The translations under genes were made by a program, and so were the position numbers. From Candidatus Eiseniibacteriota bacterium (lineage in GTDB: Bacteria > Eisenbacteria > RBG-16-71-46 > JAGVPR01): DNA of 5,848 nt. Shown here piece after piece: positions 1 to 5,848 of the stretch (positions within the stretch are counted from its first letter, which is position 1; each line of letters opens with the position of its first letter). Below the pieces are notes generated by a model that had not been told where the DNA came from, did no database searches, and was given only the letters and a program-made list of their open reading frames with translations. The stretch lies in assembly GCA_020052115.1 (NCBI GenBank), contig JAGVPR010000225.1, positions 1-5,848 of the forward strand, in the 5' to 3' direction.

Positions 1-1067
1 GCTTCCCCGACGAAGTCCCGCGGCCAGCCGGCCGGCCGCGCCCCGCTGTAGCGGATCACGTGCACGCGCCCGTCCACATCCACGGCGACGATCTCGAGCC
101 TGCCGTCGCCGTCCACGTCTCCGAGGACAGGGCTCGTCGCAAGGCCGGTCCCCAACGAGAGCGGCCAGCCCGAAAGCTCTTCGCCCACGCCGTCGAGCAG
201 ATCAACCGTCCCGCTCGAGTCGGCAATGACGATCTCCGGCGACCCCGAGTCGGAGCGGTCCACGTCCCCGCTCAGCACCCATCTCAGCCGCGTCGCAGGC
301 CGCCCGCCTCCCGTCGCGACGCCGGTCGCCGGCCACCCAACCGCCATCGGGGAATTCTCGACGACGCGGAAGACGCCGACGAGACCGGACACGGAGACGG
401 CGACCAGTTCATCACCTGAAAGGCCGGAGCGGTCTACGGTGGCGAGCGCGGCGATCGCTTCGCCGCCGCACCATGCGCCGTCTGCGATCTCGACCTCGAA
501 CGGGAAGGCGCGAAGACTCCCATCGGCCCGCCCCGACACCGCGAAGCGCGCCACGGGATCCGCGCCGACGCCGATCGGGAGGACCGGACCGGTCGTCGCG
601 ATGGGGGCCGCCGCCGATTCGGCGAAGAACCGCCCTTCGGCATCCCAGAGGTAGAGGCCCCGGCCGGCGATGCTCGCGGCGATCCATGTCGTGCGTTCGG
701 GGAGATCGGGGTTCAGAACGAATCGCTGGGTCGCCGCGACCTCACCCGTGAAACGGGCCGGAAGGACAGCGCCCACGCGGGGCTCCTGGCCGAAGAACGG
801 GGAGCCGTCGGCGCTGAGGGCGTAGAGGGCGCTGTCGGCGGCGATGACGAGTTCGCGCCGTCCGTCGCGGTCAATATCCACGGGCACGAGGGAGACGCGG
901 GAGGCAGGAGCGCCGAGACTTCTCGGCCATCCGTCGAGAGGAGTGCCGAGAACAGAAAGCCCGCCTCCGGATGGAAGCGGGCTGGAGACAACTCGCGCTG
1001 CCACGGCAGCGATGATCGCCATCGCGCCGAACGCCGCGAAGAAAGCACGTGGGACGAGCCGGTTCAC
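1..1067 (-). CDS. Exported FG-GAP/VCBS-type beta-propeller protein (3' end cut by window edge)
   Basis: The frame stays open for 355 codons from a GTG at 1065-1067 to the window edge, so the C-terminus is missing. Residues 8-24 are a hydrophobic Ala-rich stretch after Arg3 and Arg7, which fits a signal peptide or N-terminal membrane anchor. The rest is repetitive in the style of FG-GAP/VCBS propellers. Asp-rich loops followed by a hydrophobic strand occur at D64-I-D66-R-D68-G and D317-V-D319-G-D321-G, with degenerate versions at D212 and D268. Gly-Trp-Pro motifs occur at 46-48, 244-246, 300-302 and 347-349. Such blades usually bind calcium in Asp loops and act outside the cytoplasm; ligand and function are unknown here. 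The GTG lies 31 bases after the porV stop, suggesting co-transcription. It was chosen because GGGAG sits 8 bases upstream and because the next ATG (codon 16) would cut the hydrophobic segment. In FCB bacteria such proteins often end in a T9SS sorting domain, which would lie outside this window. Confidence 0.85.
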   Translation of the reverse strand, partial: MNRLVPRAFFAAFGAMAIIAAVAARVVSSPLPSGGGLSVLGTPLDGWPRSLGAPASRVSLVPVDIDRDGRRELVIAADSALYALSADGSPFFGQEPRVGAVLPARFTGEVAATQRFVLNPDLPERTTWIAASIAGRGLYLWDAEGRFFAESAAAPIATTGPVLPIGVGADPVARFAVSGRADGSLRAFPFEVEIADGAWCGGEAIAALATVDRSGLSGDELVAVSVSGLVGVFRVVENSPMAVGWPATGVATGGGRPATRLRWVLSGDVDRSDSGSPEIVIADSSGTVDLLDGVGEELSGWPLSLGTGLATSPVLGDVDGDGRLEIVAVDVDGRVHVIRYSGARPAGWPRDFVGE

Positions 1068-1075
1068 GGCCGCCG

Positions 1076-1080
1076 CTCCC
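1076..1080 (-). promoter_or_regulatory. Ribosome binding site of the propeller gene
   Basis: GGGAG on the minus strand lies 8 bases before the GTG at 1067, inside the short gap after the porV stop codon. It supports the GTG start over the later in-frame ATG at 1020-1022. The surrounding gap is very G-rich, so the exact anchor bases are uncertain; a second purine run, GGGGGAAG, lies slightly further upstream. Confidence 0.5.
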
Positions 1081-1098
1081 GGTCTTCCCCCGACTCGG

Positions 1099-2073
1099 CT
1101 AGAACTTCGCGTTCAGGGAGAACTTACTGACGCGCTCGTTCAGGTGCTTCGACTGCGGCACGCTCGCGTAGTCGAAGCTGAAGCCCTTGTAGGCCAGGCC
1201 GACACCGAACGTCGGGTCCTCGATCGTCCCCTCGTGGTCGTAGATGTACCCGCCGCGGAGAGCCAGCATGCCGGCGTAGCTGAACTCGAGACCGCCGTTC
1301 AGGATCGGCTGCTCCATGTTGTCGGTGTAGACCAACGGCTGGTTGAAATCGAACGAGCCGAGCAAGCCCATGTCCTCCGCACGGAGGATCTCGTAGGCCA
1401 CCCCGACTTTGAGGTTCCGGCCGAGAGGATCGGACTGCGCCTCGTCAATGTAGGCGATGTTCGGCCCGAGATTCTGGAAGACAGCCGCGAATGTGAGCGG
1501 CACGGACGGAAAGCGGTAGTACGTGCCCAGGTCAACCGCGAAGGTGCTGCCGTTGCCGGCCACCCTGTCGAGCGTTACGTCCGCCGGTGCCAGGCTCACA
1601 TAGACGAACTTGACCGCGAGCCCCGCCGAAAGATTGCGGAGCAGTTCCGTGCCGGCGGCAGCCGAGAGCGCGACCTCGTACGAGGTGAACTCGCCCGTCG
1701 GAGTGCCCTGCTCGTCCGCGCCCTGGCTCTTGCCATAGGTCAGGTAGATGAAGTTCGCGCCGACCCCGCCCCAGCCCGGGATATCCTGCGCGTAACCAAA
1801 AAACTCGTAATAGACGTCGTCCGCGAGGCCAGGGACGAGCTGCGTGTGCATGAACGACAGATTCTTGCCCCCGATGTAAGCAAGAGCCGCCGGGTTCCAC
1901 CACGTGCCCGTCGCATCGCTGGCGATCGCGGAATAAGCGCGCCCCATGGCATCAGCTCGCGCTCCAGGCGTGATGAGCAGCGACTGAGCGCCTGCCGTGG
2001 ACTGGGCTCGTACCTCTGAGGCGGGGACCAGAAAGAGGATCGCCAGGGCAAGGACCAGTGTGAAGCGAATCAT
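1099..2073 (-). CDS. porV: PorV/PorQ-family outer-membrane beta-barrel protein, probable PorV of a type IX secretion system
   Basis: This complete 324-residue protein starts with ATG and ends with TAG. Residues 1-23 form a signal peptide with a hydrophobic core and a V-R-A|Q cleavage site (A23/Q24). Residues 36-65 carry the family signature: P-G-A-R-A-D-A-M-G, then A-S-D-A, then W-W-N-P-A-A-L-A. The remainder alternates short aromatic/Gly-rich strands typical of a FadL-like barrel, for example G151-Y158, F178-R187, A197-E211 and L272-P306. It ends in a Phe, the usual outer-membrane insertion signal read by BamA. PorV in T9SS collects cargo from the translocon and delivers it to the PorU sortase. 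The C25 gene immediately upstream gives the same porU-porV order as in P. gingivalis, which favours PorV over PorQ. At 324 residues it is shorter than P. gingivalis PorV (about 390), so a PorQ-like or generic PorV/PorQ role remains possible. Family membership is firm; the exact paralog is less so. Confidence 0.93.
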   Translation of the reverse strand: MIRFTLVLALAILFLVPASEVRAQSTAGAQSLLITPGARADAMGRAYSAIASDATGTWWNPAALAYIGGKNLSFMHTQLVPGLADDVYYEFFGYAQDIPGWGGVGANFIYLTYGKSQGADEQGTPTGEFTSYEVALSAAAGTELLRNLSAGLAVKFVYVSLAPADVTLDRVAGNGSTFAVDLGTYYRFPSVPLTFAAVFQNLGPNIAYIDEAQSDPLGRNLKVGVAYEILRAEDMGLLGSFDFNQPLVYTDNMEQPILNGGLEFSYAGMLALRGGYIYDHEGTIEDPTFGVGLAYKGFSFDYASVPQSKHLNERVSKFSLNAKF

Positions 2074-2079
2074 GGAAGG

Positions 2080-2085
2080 ACCTCC
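2080..2085 (-). promoter_or_regulatory. Strong ribosome binding site of porV
   Basis: GGAGGT on the minus strand lies 6 bases before the ATG at 2073, a near-perfect Shine-Dalgarno. It fixes the start and is notable because Bacteroidota genes mostly lack such sites. Confidence 0.8.
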
Positions 2086-2115
2086 AACGGCTCTTGGCGC
2101 AGAGACCAGGGTTCG

Positions 2116-2139
2116 CTTCCGCCCCCCGGCGCGCGGAAG
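2116..2139 (-). other. GC-rich hairpin in the porV 5' leader
   Basis: A perfect 7-base inverted repeat (CTTCCGC and GCGGAAG) encloses a 10-base GC-rich loop. On the minus strand it lies between the predicted promoter and the porV ribosome binding site, so it would be in the leader of a porV transcript. Neither strand has a T-run after the stem, so it does not look like an intrinsic terminator. It may be a leader structure or a chance product of GC-rich DNA. Confidence 0.4.
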
Positions 2140-2185
2140 GTCGCCTGTACGGGGCTGGGACCGCCATCAGGCAACGGATATGCGA

Positions 2186-2215
2186 AGTCTAGCACCGGCC
2201 GCGCGGAATCGTCAA
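2186..2215 (-). promoter_or_regulatory. Predicted sigma70-type promoter of porV
   Basis: The minus strand reads TTGACG (2215-2210), an 18-base spacer, then TAGACT (2191-2186), directly preceded by TGC, which makes an extended -10 (TGnTAGACT). Both boxes are close to the TTGACA/TATAAT consensus. Transcription would start near 2179 and leave a leader of about 105 bases before the porV ATG. It would let porV and the following propeller gene be transcribed apart from the upstream C25 gene. The call rests on motif match and position only. Confidence 0.55.
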
Positions 2216-2287
2216 CGCGGCATTTGTCCCTTCGATTTCAACACGTTACAGCGCCGTGGGACGCTCCGCTGGACCCCGGAGAACCCT
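2216..2287. other. Spacer after the C25 gene, no clear terminator
   Basis: These 72 bases lie between the C25 stop codon and the predicted promoter. Only short stems of about 4 base pairs can be drawn and none is followed by a T-run on the minus strand. Read-through from the C25 gene into porV is therefore possible, in addition to the internal promoter. Confidence 0.4.
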
Positions 2288-5200
2288 CTATCGCGAAACT
2301 GCGACCTTCCCGACAACGCTCGCCTTGCTTCCTCCATCGGATGCACGGGCCTCGATCTTGAAGAAGTACACGCCGATCGCGACCTGATCCCCCTCCTCGT
2401 CGCGGCCGTCCCAAGGGATCGGCTGCGAAGCCCACTGGCTGGCATCCACCGAGCCGTTCAGGGTCCGGATCGTACGGCCAGAGACGGTCAGGATCTTCAC
2501 CGTGACCTCGCCGGCGTCCGTCGTCGGCTTGAAGAAAATCCGTGTGGCGCCTGTGGTCGGGCTGGGGAACGCGTAGGCCTGCTCGATCTTCAGCTCCCCC
2601 TCGGTCAGGAACGTGAAGTCTTGCCGGAGCATGGAGAGGTTGTTCTGCGAGTCCGCCGCTCGGACGACGAGCGTGTACTGCTGCCCCGGGCTCAATGTCG
2701 GCCGGCCGGGGACGACGTAGTCCACCTCGCCCTGCTGGTAACCGTCCACGAAGGTCAGTTGCGCCGTGAGATCGGTCAGGAGTAGGTCGTTTTCGAAGCG
2801 GTCCTCCACGGTCACCGTCACCGCGCGGCTTTGCTGGAGCTCCGTGATGTTGATCCCCGAGCTGTCCGAGAGCGAGACCCTGAGCTTCTGCCCCGCCCGC
2901 AGCGAGCCGCCGGGGAAGTCCACGAAGCTGATGACGGGGCCGGCCGTGTCGGCGGTCGTCACGATGCTGGTGGACATGAAGAGCGAATCAATGACACCCA
3001 CCCCCTCGTTCGAGGACGAGGCCACGTGGATGCGGATGCGACCGAGGCCGCGCGGAGTCTCCGAGTTGAGAACGCGCGGCACGACGAACGTCGCGTCGAA
3101 GCGGCCGGCCGTGACGTTCAAGTCCCCTCGGTAGATCGGAGCGCCGGGCAGGAAGTAGTCGAGCAACGGCTGTCCCGGGGCCGGGACCTTCTCGATCTCC
3201 GAGTCGGAGACCAGAACGTGCGCGCGGCCGTTGAAATCGGTCGCGATGCTGCCGCCCAAGCCGCGCACGGTGCCGCTGACGCTGACCCGTTCGCCGCGCA
3301 GGAGCGTGTCGCGCGGAGCGCCGGCGCGCGCTCCCTGGGCGTCGGTCCGTTCCAGATCCACGCGGAGCGGCGGAATGGCCAGCCGAAGCGCCGGGTCGCC
3401 CTGGAGGACGTACCGGTGCGCCGTGGACGCCACGACGGTGTTCTTCGCGATCACGGTCGCGAATCCGATCGTCGTCATCGTGTCAACGAGCGCGGTACCT
3501 CGGGGGAAGAGCAGGTCCATGACGGCGTTGTTCAGAAGCTCGTTGTCGCTGGCGAAAGCGACTTCCGTCGCCGCGAACGTCGCCACGGAGCCACCCGCCG
3601 GGTTCTTGACCATCGCCTCGCCGAGCCCCTCCTCCTGGGAATCGAACTTCCCGACGGCGCACGAGGCGGTCAGGAAGAACGGCAGGCGGTCAATGTTCGT
3701 CAGCGAGGGGACGTTCTGGCGGTCGAGCACGCGCTCATCGGCGAGCTGTGTCGTGCCGCCGTGCCCGGCGTAGTTGAGAAGCCAGGCGCCCTGCTCGATC
3801 AGCTTGAGGAGATCGGCCTGAGCCGTCGGCTTCTGGATGATCGAGCAGCTGCTCCCGTACTCGATGAGGTAGAGCTTGACGCGGTCCAGCGGCCGCGGAA
3901 CATGGAACCTGTCGAGATCCTCGGTTTGAACCTGGTGCGCGAAGCCGAGCCCATCGGGGTGCCCGGCTTGACAGATATCGTCCGCGACGAGCAGCGTGCG
4001 GATGCTCCACCCGCTGCGATCCGGGTGGCTCAGGTAGTGGAGGGTCTTGCCGACGAGCGCCTCCGCCTCCTGCAGATTCGCGGCGGGCAGGCGGCCGAGG
4101 AACATGTCCGCCTCGTCGTCACGGGGACCGTCGAAGCTGGCGTACCAGTCGTCCACGACGTACTGCTGGCCCCCTGAAGGCGAGGTCTCGTAGGCCAGAA
4201 CGTATGTCTTCAGGCCGTCGGCGTCGAAGTCCCGCGGATCGAACGTCGCATCGCCGAGCAGCAGGCCGTAGGTCGGATGGTAGTTGGGATCGCCGCCATT
4301 CCAGTTGTTGTAAGCCCACTCGAAGAAGTTACGGATCGCCGAGACGTCCGGAAGCCCCCACGAGAATTCGTCGTAGATGTCCTCCACCGACACAACGACG
4401 GCGCGCGGGTCCTCGATCCCCGGGATGCTCGATTCGCGCAGGTCCCGGATCGCCGAGGCCGCACTCGCAAACGCCGGATCCGTCACGATGATGTAGTCCA
4501 CACGATCGGTACGCTCCCTCAGGTAGCTCGAAGGCGCCGCGTCCCGCGAGACCCGCAGCGGCGCGAGGTACTTCGTGGCGCGCAGGAGATAGAGCCTCTT
4601 CGCCGAGCCGCCGGGAGTGATGCCGAAAGCGAGCGAATCGCCGTCGGTGGAGGCGGCCACGGTCCCGCCGGCCAACTCCACGGGAACGAAGGGGTCCGTG
4701 ATGTCGAAGAGCTGGTGCGCGACCCCGCCGGCAAGCCCGGTCACGGCGAGCGTGACCGGACCGGACGAATCCGGGGACGAGAACTCCAACAGACCGTCCG
4801 AAGCGCGCAGCCGCCGCGTGTAGTCCATCTCGAACCATGCGAAATTGATAATGTCGCGCCGGTTGTCGTTCGTCGTGTCCGTCAGCGTCGGGACGGTCAC
4901 CGCGAGGATGTTGTTCCGCCGCCCCCAGGTCCCCGACACCACGACGTCCTGCCGGGTCCACCCCTCCCAGGACCTCTCGGCCACGACTTGGCCGTTCATC
5001 TGCACTTTGAGGTAGTGATCGCGGAGGTAGGAGGAGTAGCTCGAGTTCGCGCCCCAGAATCTTGCCCAGAGCCGCATCGGCCGGGTCGTGTCGGGATCGG
5101 CGAGAGCCGCCGCGTAGAGACGCGCGGGATCGCCCGTCTCGCCGTCGCTCAGCGCCTGCCACCACCACTTCTCCCAGCGATATCGGGTTTCGAAGAGCAC

Positions 5201-5848
5201 GTGGTCGTACTCGCGGTTGAGCTCGAGATGCTTGCGTTCGGCGAACTCGCGGACCGGAGCGCCGCCGGCCGGCGGTGCGGCCGCCGATTGGATCCGGCGC
5301 AACGGATCGTTCCAGGTCCCGCCCCAGGTGAGCCAGTACATGTTCTCCGATGTGTACTGGTTCTCCACCCATCGCTGGCGCAGCGTGTCAACGCCGTAGT
5401 CGTCGCCCCAGCCGTCCACGGCCCGGCCGAAGAACAGCAGCGCATCGCCCGGCTCGAATTCGCCGTCGCCGTCCCGATCGTCCACACGCAAGGCGACCTG
5501 CTGCATCCAGCTAGGCAGATCGAGAACATCCGCGGCCTCGTCGAGATTGGCCGAGCCGCCGCCGTAGAGACGCACGGTCGCGAGGTCTATCGAAGAGGCG
5601 GTGACGGCCTTGTCCAGATCCTCGTAGGTGGCGCGGCAGAAACCCCGCTTGTTGACGACGATCTTCACCCACCCGTTCGGCGTGGAGCCGAAGTAGTCGC
5701 CCTCGAGGGCTGCCGGGGGCAGGCTCCGCCGGTCCGCCGTGCGGAATCGCGCCGCGTCCTCCGGGTTCACGAGCAGCACGTCGTAAGCGGCGCCGAAGAC
5801 GGCGTCCACCTTCGGAGCGGGCCGCACGATGCCGCCGGACCATTGCAC
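2288..5848 (-). CDS. porU: Peptidase family C25 protein, probable PorU sortase of a type IX secretion system (5' end cut by window edge)
   Basis: 1186 residues are visible. There is no signal peptide and the frame is open at the edge, so the first codon (a GTG) is probably internal and the true start lies outside. Residues 60-80 resemble the VKI...G.YR.TYEDL strand typical of PorU-like N-terminal regions, and 121-147 give an Asp/Gly loop followed by G-D-A-L-L-F-F-G. The C25 domain covers about 449-825: DYIIVTDPAF at 451, IYDEFSWG at 491-498, LLGDATFD at 530-537, GRLP at 585-588, NYAGHGG with His696, TASC with Cys730, and GDPALRL at 817-823. His and Cys are 34 residues apart, close to the 33 in gingipains, so the protease looks active. 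Ig-like regions follow (about 827-1085), then a FlgD/T9SS-type C-terminal domain (about 1089-1186: FPSPTTG, KILTVSGR, WDGRDEEG, GVYFFKI). PorU removes cargo sorting domains at the cell surface and attaches the cargo to a lipid anchor. The next gene is PorV-like, as in P. gingivalis. A secreted C25 protease with its own PorV partner is the alternative. Confidence 0.9.
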   Translation of the reverse strand: MQWSGGIVRPAPKVDAVFGAAYDVLLVNPEDAARFRTADRRSLPPAALEGDYFGSTPNGWVKIVVNKRGFCRATYEDLDKAVTASSIDLATVRLYGGGSANLDEAADVLDLPSWMQQVALRVDDRDGDGEFEPGDALLFFGRAVDGWGDDYGVDTLRQRWVENQYTSENMYWLTWGGTWNDPLRRIQSAAAPPAGGAPVREFAERKHLELNREYDHVLFETRYRWEKWWWQALSDGETGDPARLYAAALADPDTTRPMRLWARFWGANSSYSSYLRDHYLKVQMNGQVVAERSWEGWTRQDVVVSGTWGRRNNILAVTVPTLTDTTNDNRRDIINFAWFEMDYTRRLRASDGLLEFSSPDSSGPVTLAVTGLAGGVAHQLFDITDPFVPVELAGGTVAASTDGDSLAFGITPGGSAKRLYLLRATKYLAPLRVSRDAAPSSYLRERTDRVDYIIVTDPAFASAASAIRDLRESSIPGIEDPRAVVVSVEDIYDEFSWGLPDVSAIRNFFEWAYNNWNGGDPNYHPTYGLLLGDATFDPRDFDADGLKTYVLAYETSPSGGQQYVVDDWYASFDGPRDDEADMFLGRLPAANLQEAEALVGKTLHYLSHPDRSGWSIRTLLVADDICQAGHPDGLGFAHQVQTEDLDRFHVPRPLDRVKLYLIEYGSSCSIIQKPTAQADLLKLIEQGAWLLNYAGHGGTTQLADERVLDRQNVPSLTNIDRLPFFLTASCAVGKFDSQEEGLGEAMVKNPAGGSVATFAATEVAFASDNELLNNAVMDLLFPRGTALVDTMTTIGFATVIAKNTVVASTAHRYVLQGDPALRLAIPPLRVDLERTDAQGARAGAPRDTLLRGERVSVSGTVRGLGGSIATDFNGRAHVLVSDSEIEKVPAPGQPLLDYFLPGAPIYRGDLNVTAGRFDATFVVPRVLNSETPRGLGRIRIHVASSSNEGVGVIDSLFMSTSIVTTADTAGPVISFVDFPGGSLRAGQKLRVSLSDSSGINITELQQSRAVTVTVEDRFENDLLLTDLTAQLTFVDGYQQGEVDYVVPGRPTLSPGQQYTLVVRAADSQNNLSMLRQDFTFLTEGELKIEQAYAFPSPTTGATRIFFKPTTDAGEVTVKILTVSGRTIRTLNGSVDASQWASQPIPWDGRDEEGDQVAIGVYFFKIEARASDGGSKASVVGKVAVSR

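Noticed and set aside
713..1048. 111-codon minus-strand frame starting with ATG near the start of the propeller gene
   Set aside because: Its Ser/Pro/Arg-rich product is a shadow. The adjacent frame from the GTG at 1067 has an export segment and Asp-loop repeats and runs through to the window edge.
844..2019. 391-codon open frame on the plus strand opposite porV and the start of the propeller gene
   Set aside because: Its product is rich in Arg, Ala, Glu and Val without family motifs, while the opposite strand encodes a clear PorV with signal peptide and terminal Phe. Long antisense frames are common in GC-rich DNA.
2116..2139. Inverted repeat considered as a rho-independent terminator
   Set aside because: No T-run follows on either strand, and it lies downstream of the predicted promoter, just before the porV ribosome binding site.
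2831..4177. 448-codon open frame on the plus strand opposite the C25 gene
   Set aside because: The translation is low-complexity Arg/Val/Glu/Ala sequence antisense to the conserved C25 catalytic region, with no recognisable domain.
4329..5372. 347-codon minus-strand frame inside the C25 gene
   Set aside because: It is an out-of-frame shadow of the C25 reading frame, very Arg-rich and without motifs; the overlapping C25 frame has clear family sequence throughout.
1..5848. A previously undescribed defence system, mobile element or RNA-based system
   Set aside because: No transposase, integrase, direct-repeat array, tRNA-like fold, toxin-antitoxin pair or long structured intergenic region is visible. 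All three genes fall in known exported-protein families.

Overview
The window is a compact block of three genes, all on the minus strand, so transcription runs from high to low coordinates. In that order they are: a large peptidase-C25 protein resembling PorU, cut by the right edge (5848 to 2288); a complete PorV/PorQ-family outer-membrane beta-barrel protein (2073 to 1099); and a GTG-started FG-GAP/VCBS-type beta-propeller protein with an N-terminal hydrophobic export segment, cut by the left edge (1067 to 1). The only sizeable gap is the 214 bases between the first two genes. It holds a good sigma70-type promoter, a GC-rich hairpin and a strong ribosome binding site for the barrel gene.

The first two genes point to the type IX secretion system (T9SS). 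In Porphyromonas gingivalis PorU, a C25-family sortase, and PorV, its outer-membrane shuttle and anchor, are adjacent genes in this same order. They form the attachment complex that removes C-terminal sorting domains and fixes cargo to the cell surface. Here the C25 protein keeps the catalytic His/Cys pair and ends in a FlgD/T9SS-type C-terminal domain, and the barrel keeps the family signature and a terminal Phe. The third gene looks like a secreted or surface propeller protein and could be a cargo or accessory factor; its function is not shown by the sequence.

The organism is probably a GC-rich member of the Fibrobacteres-Chlorobi-Bacteroidetes (FCB) superphylum or a neighbouring candidate phylum, rather than a typical Bacteroidota. 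The reasons are the high G+C (about 60-65% by eye), the clear Shine-Dalgarno sequences, and a TTGACG/TAGACT promoter instead of the Bacteroidota TTTG/TAnnTTTG type. This is inference; no taxonomic marker lies in the window.

I found no RNA genes, mobile elements, CRISPR arrays or convincing terminators. The porU-porV pair is a known system. The less ordinary points are its lineage context, the internal promoter of porV and the linked propeller gene.
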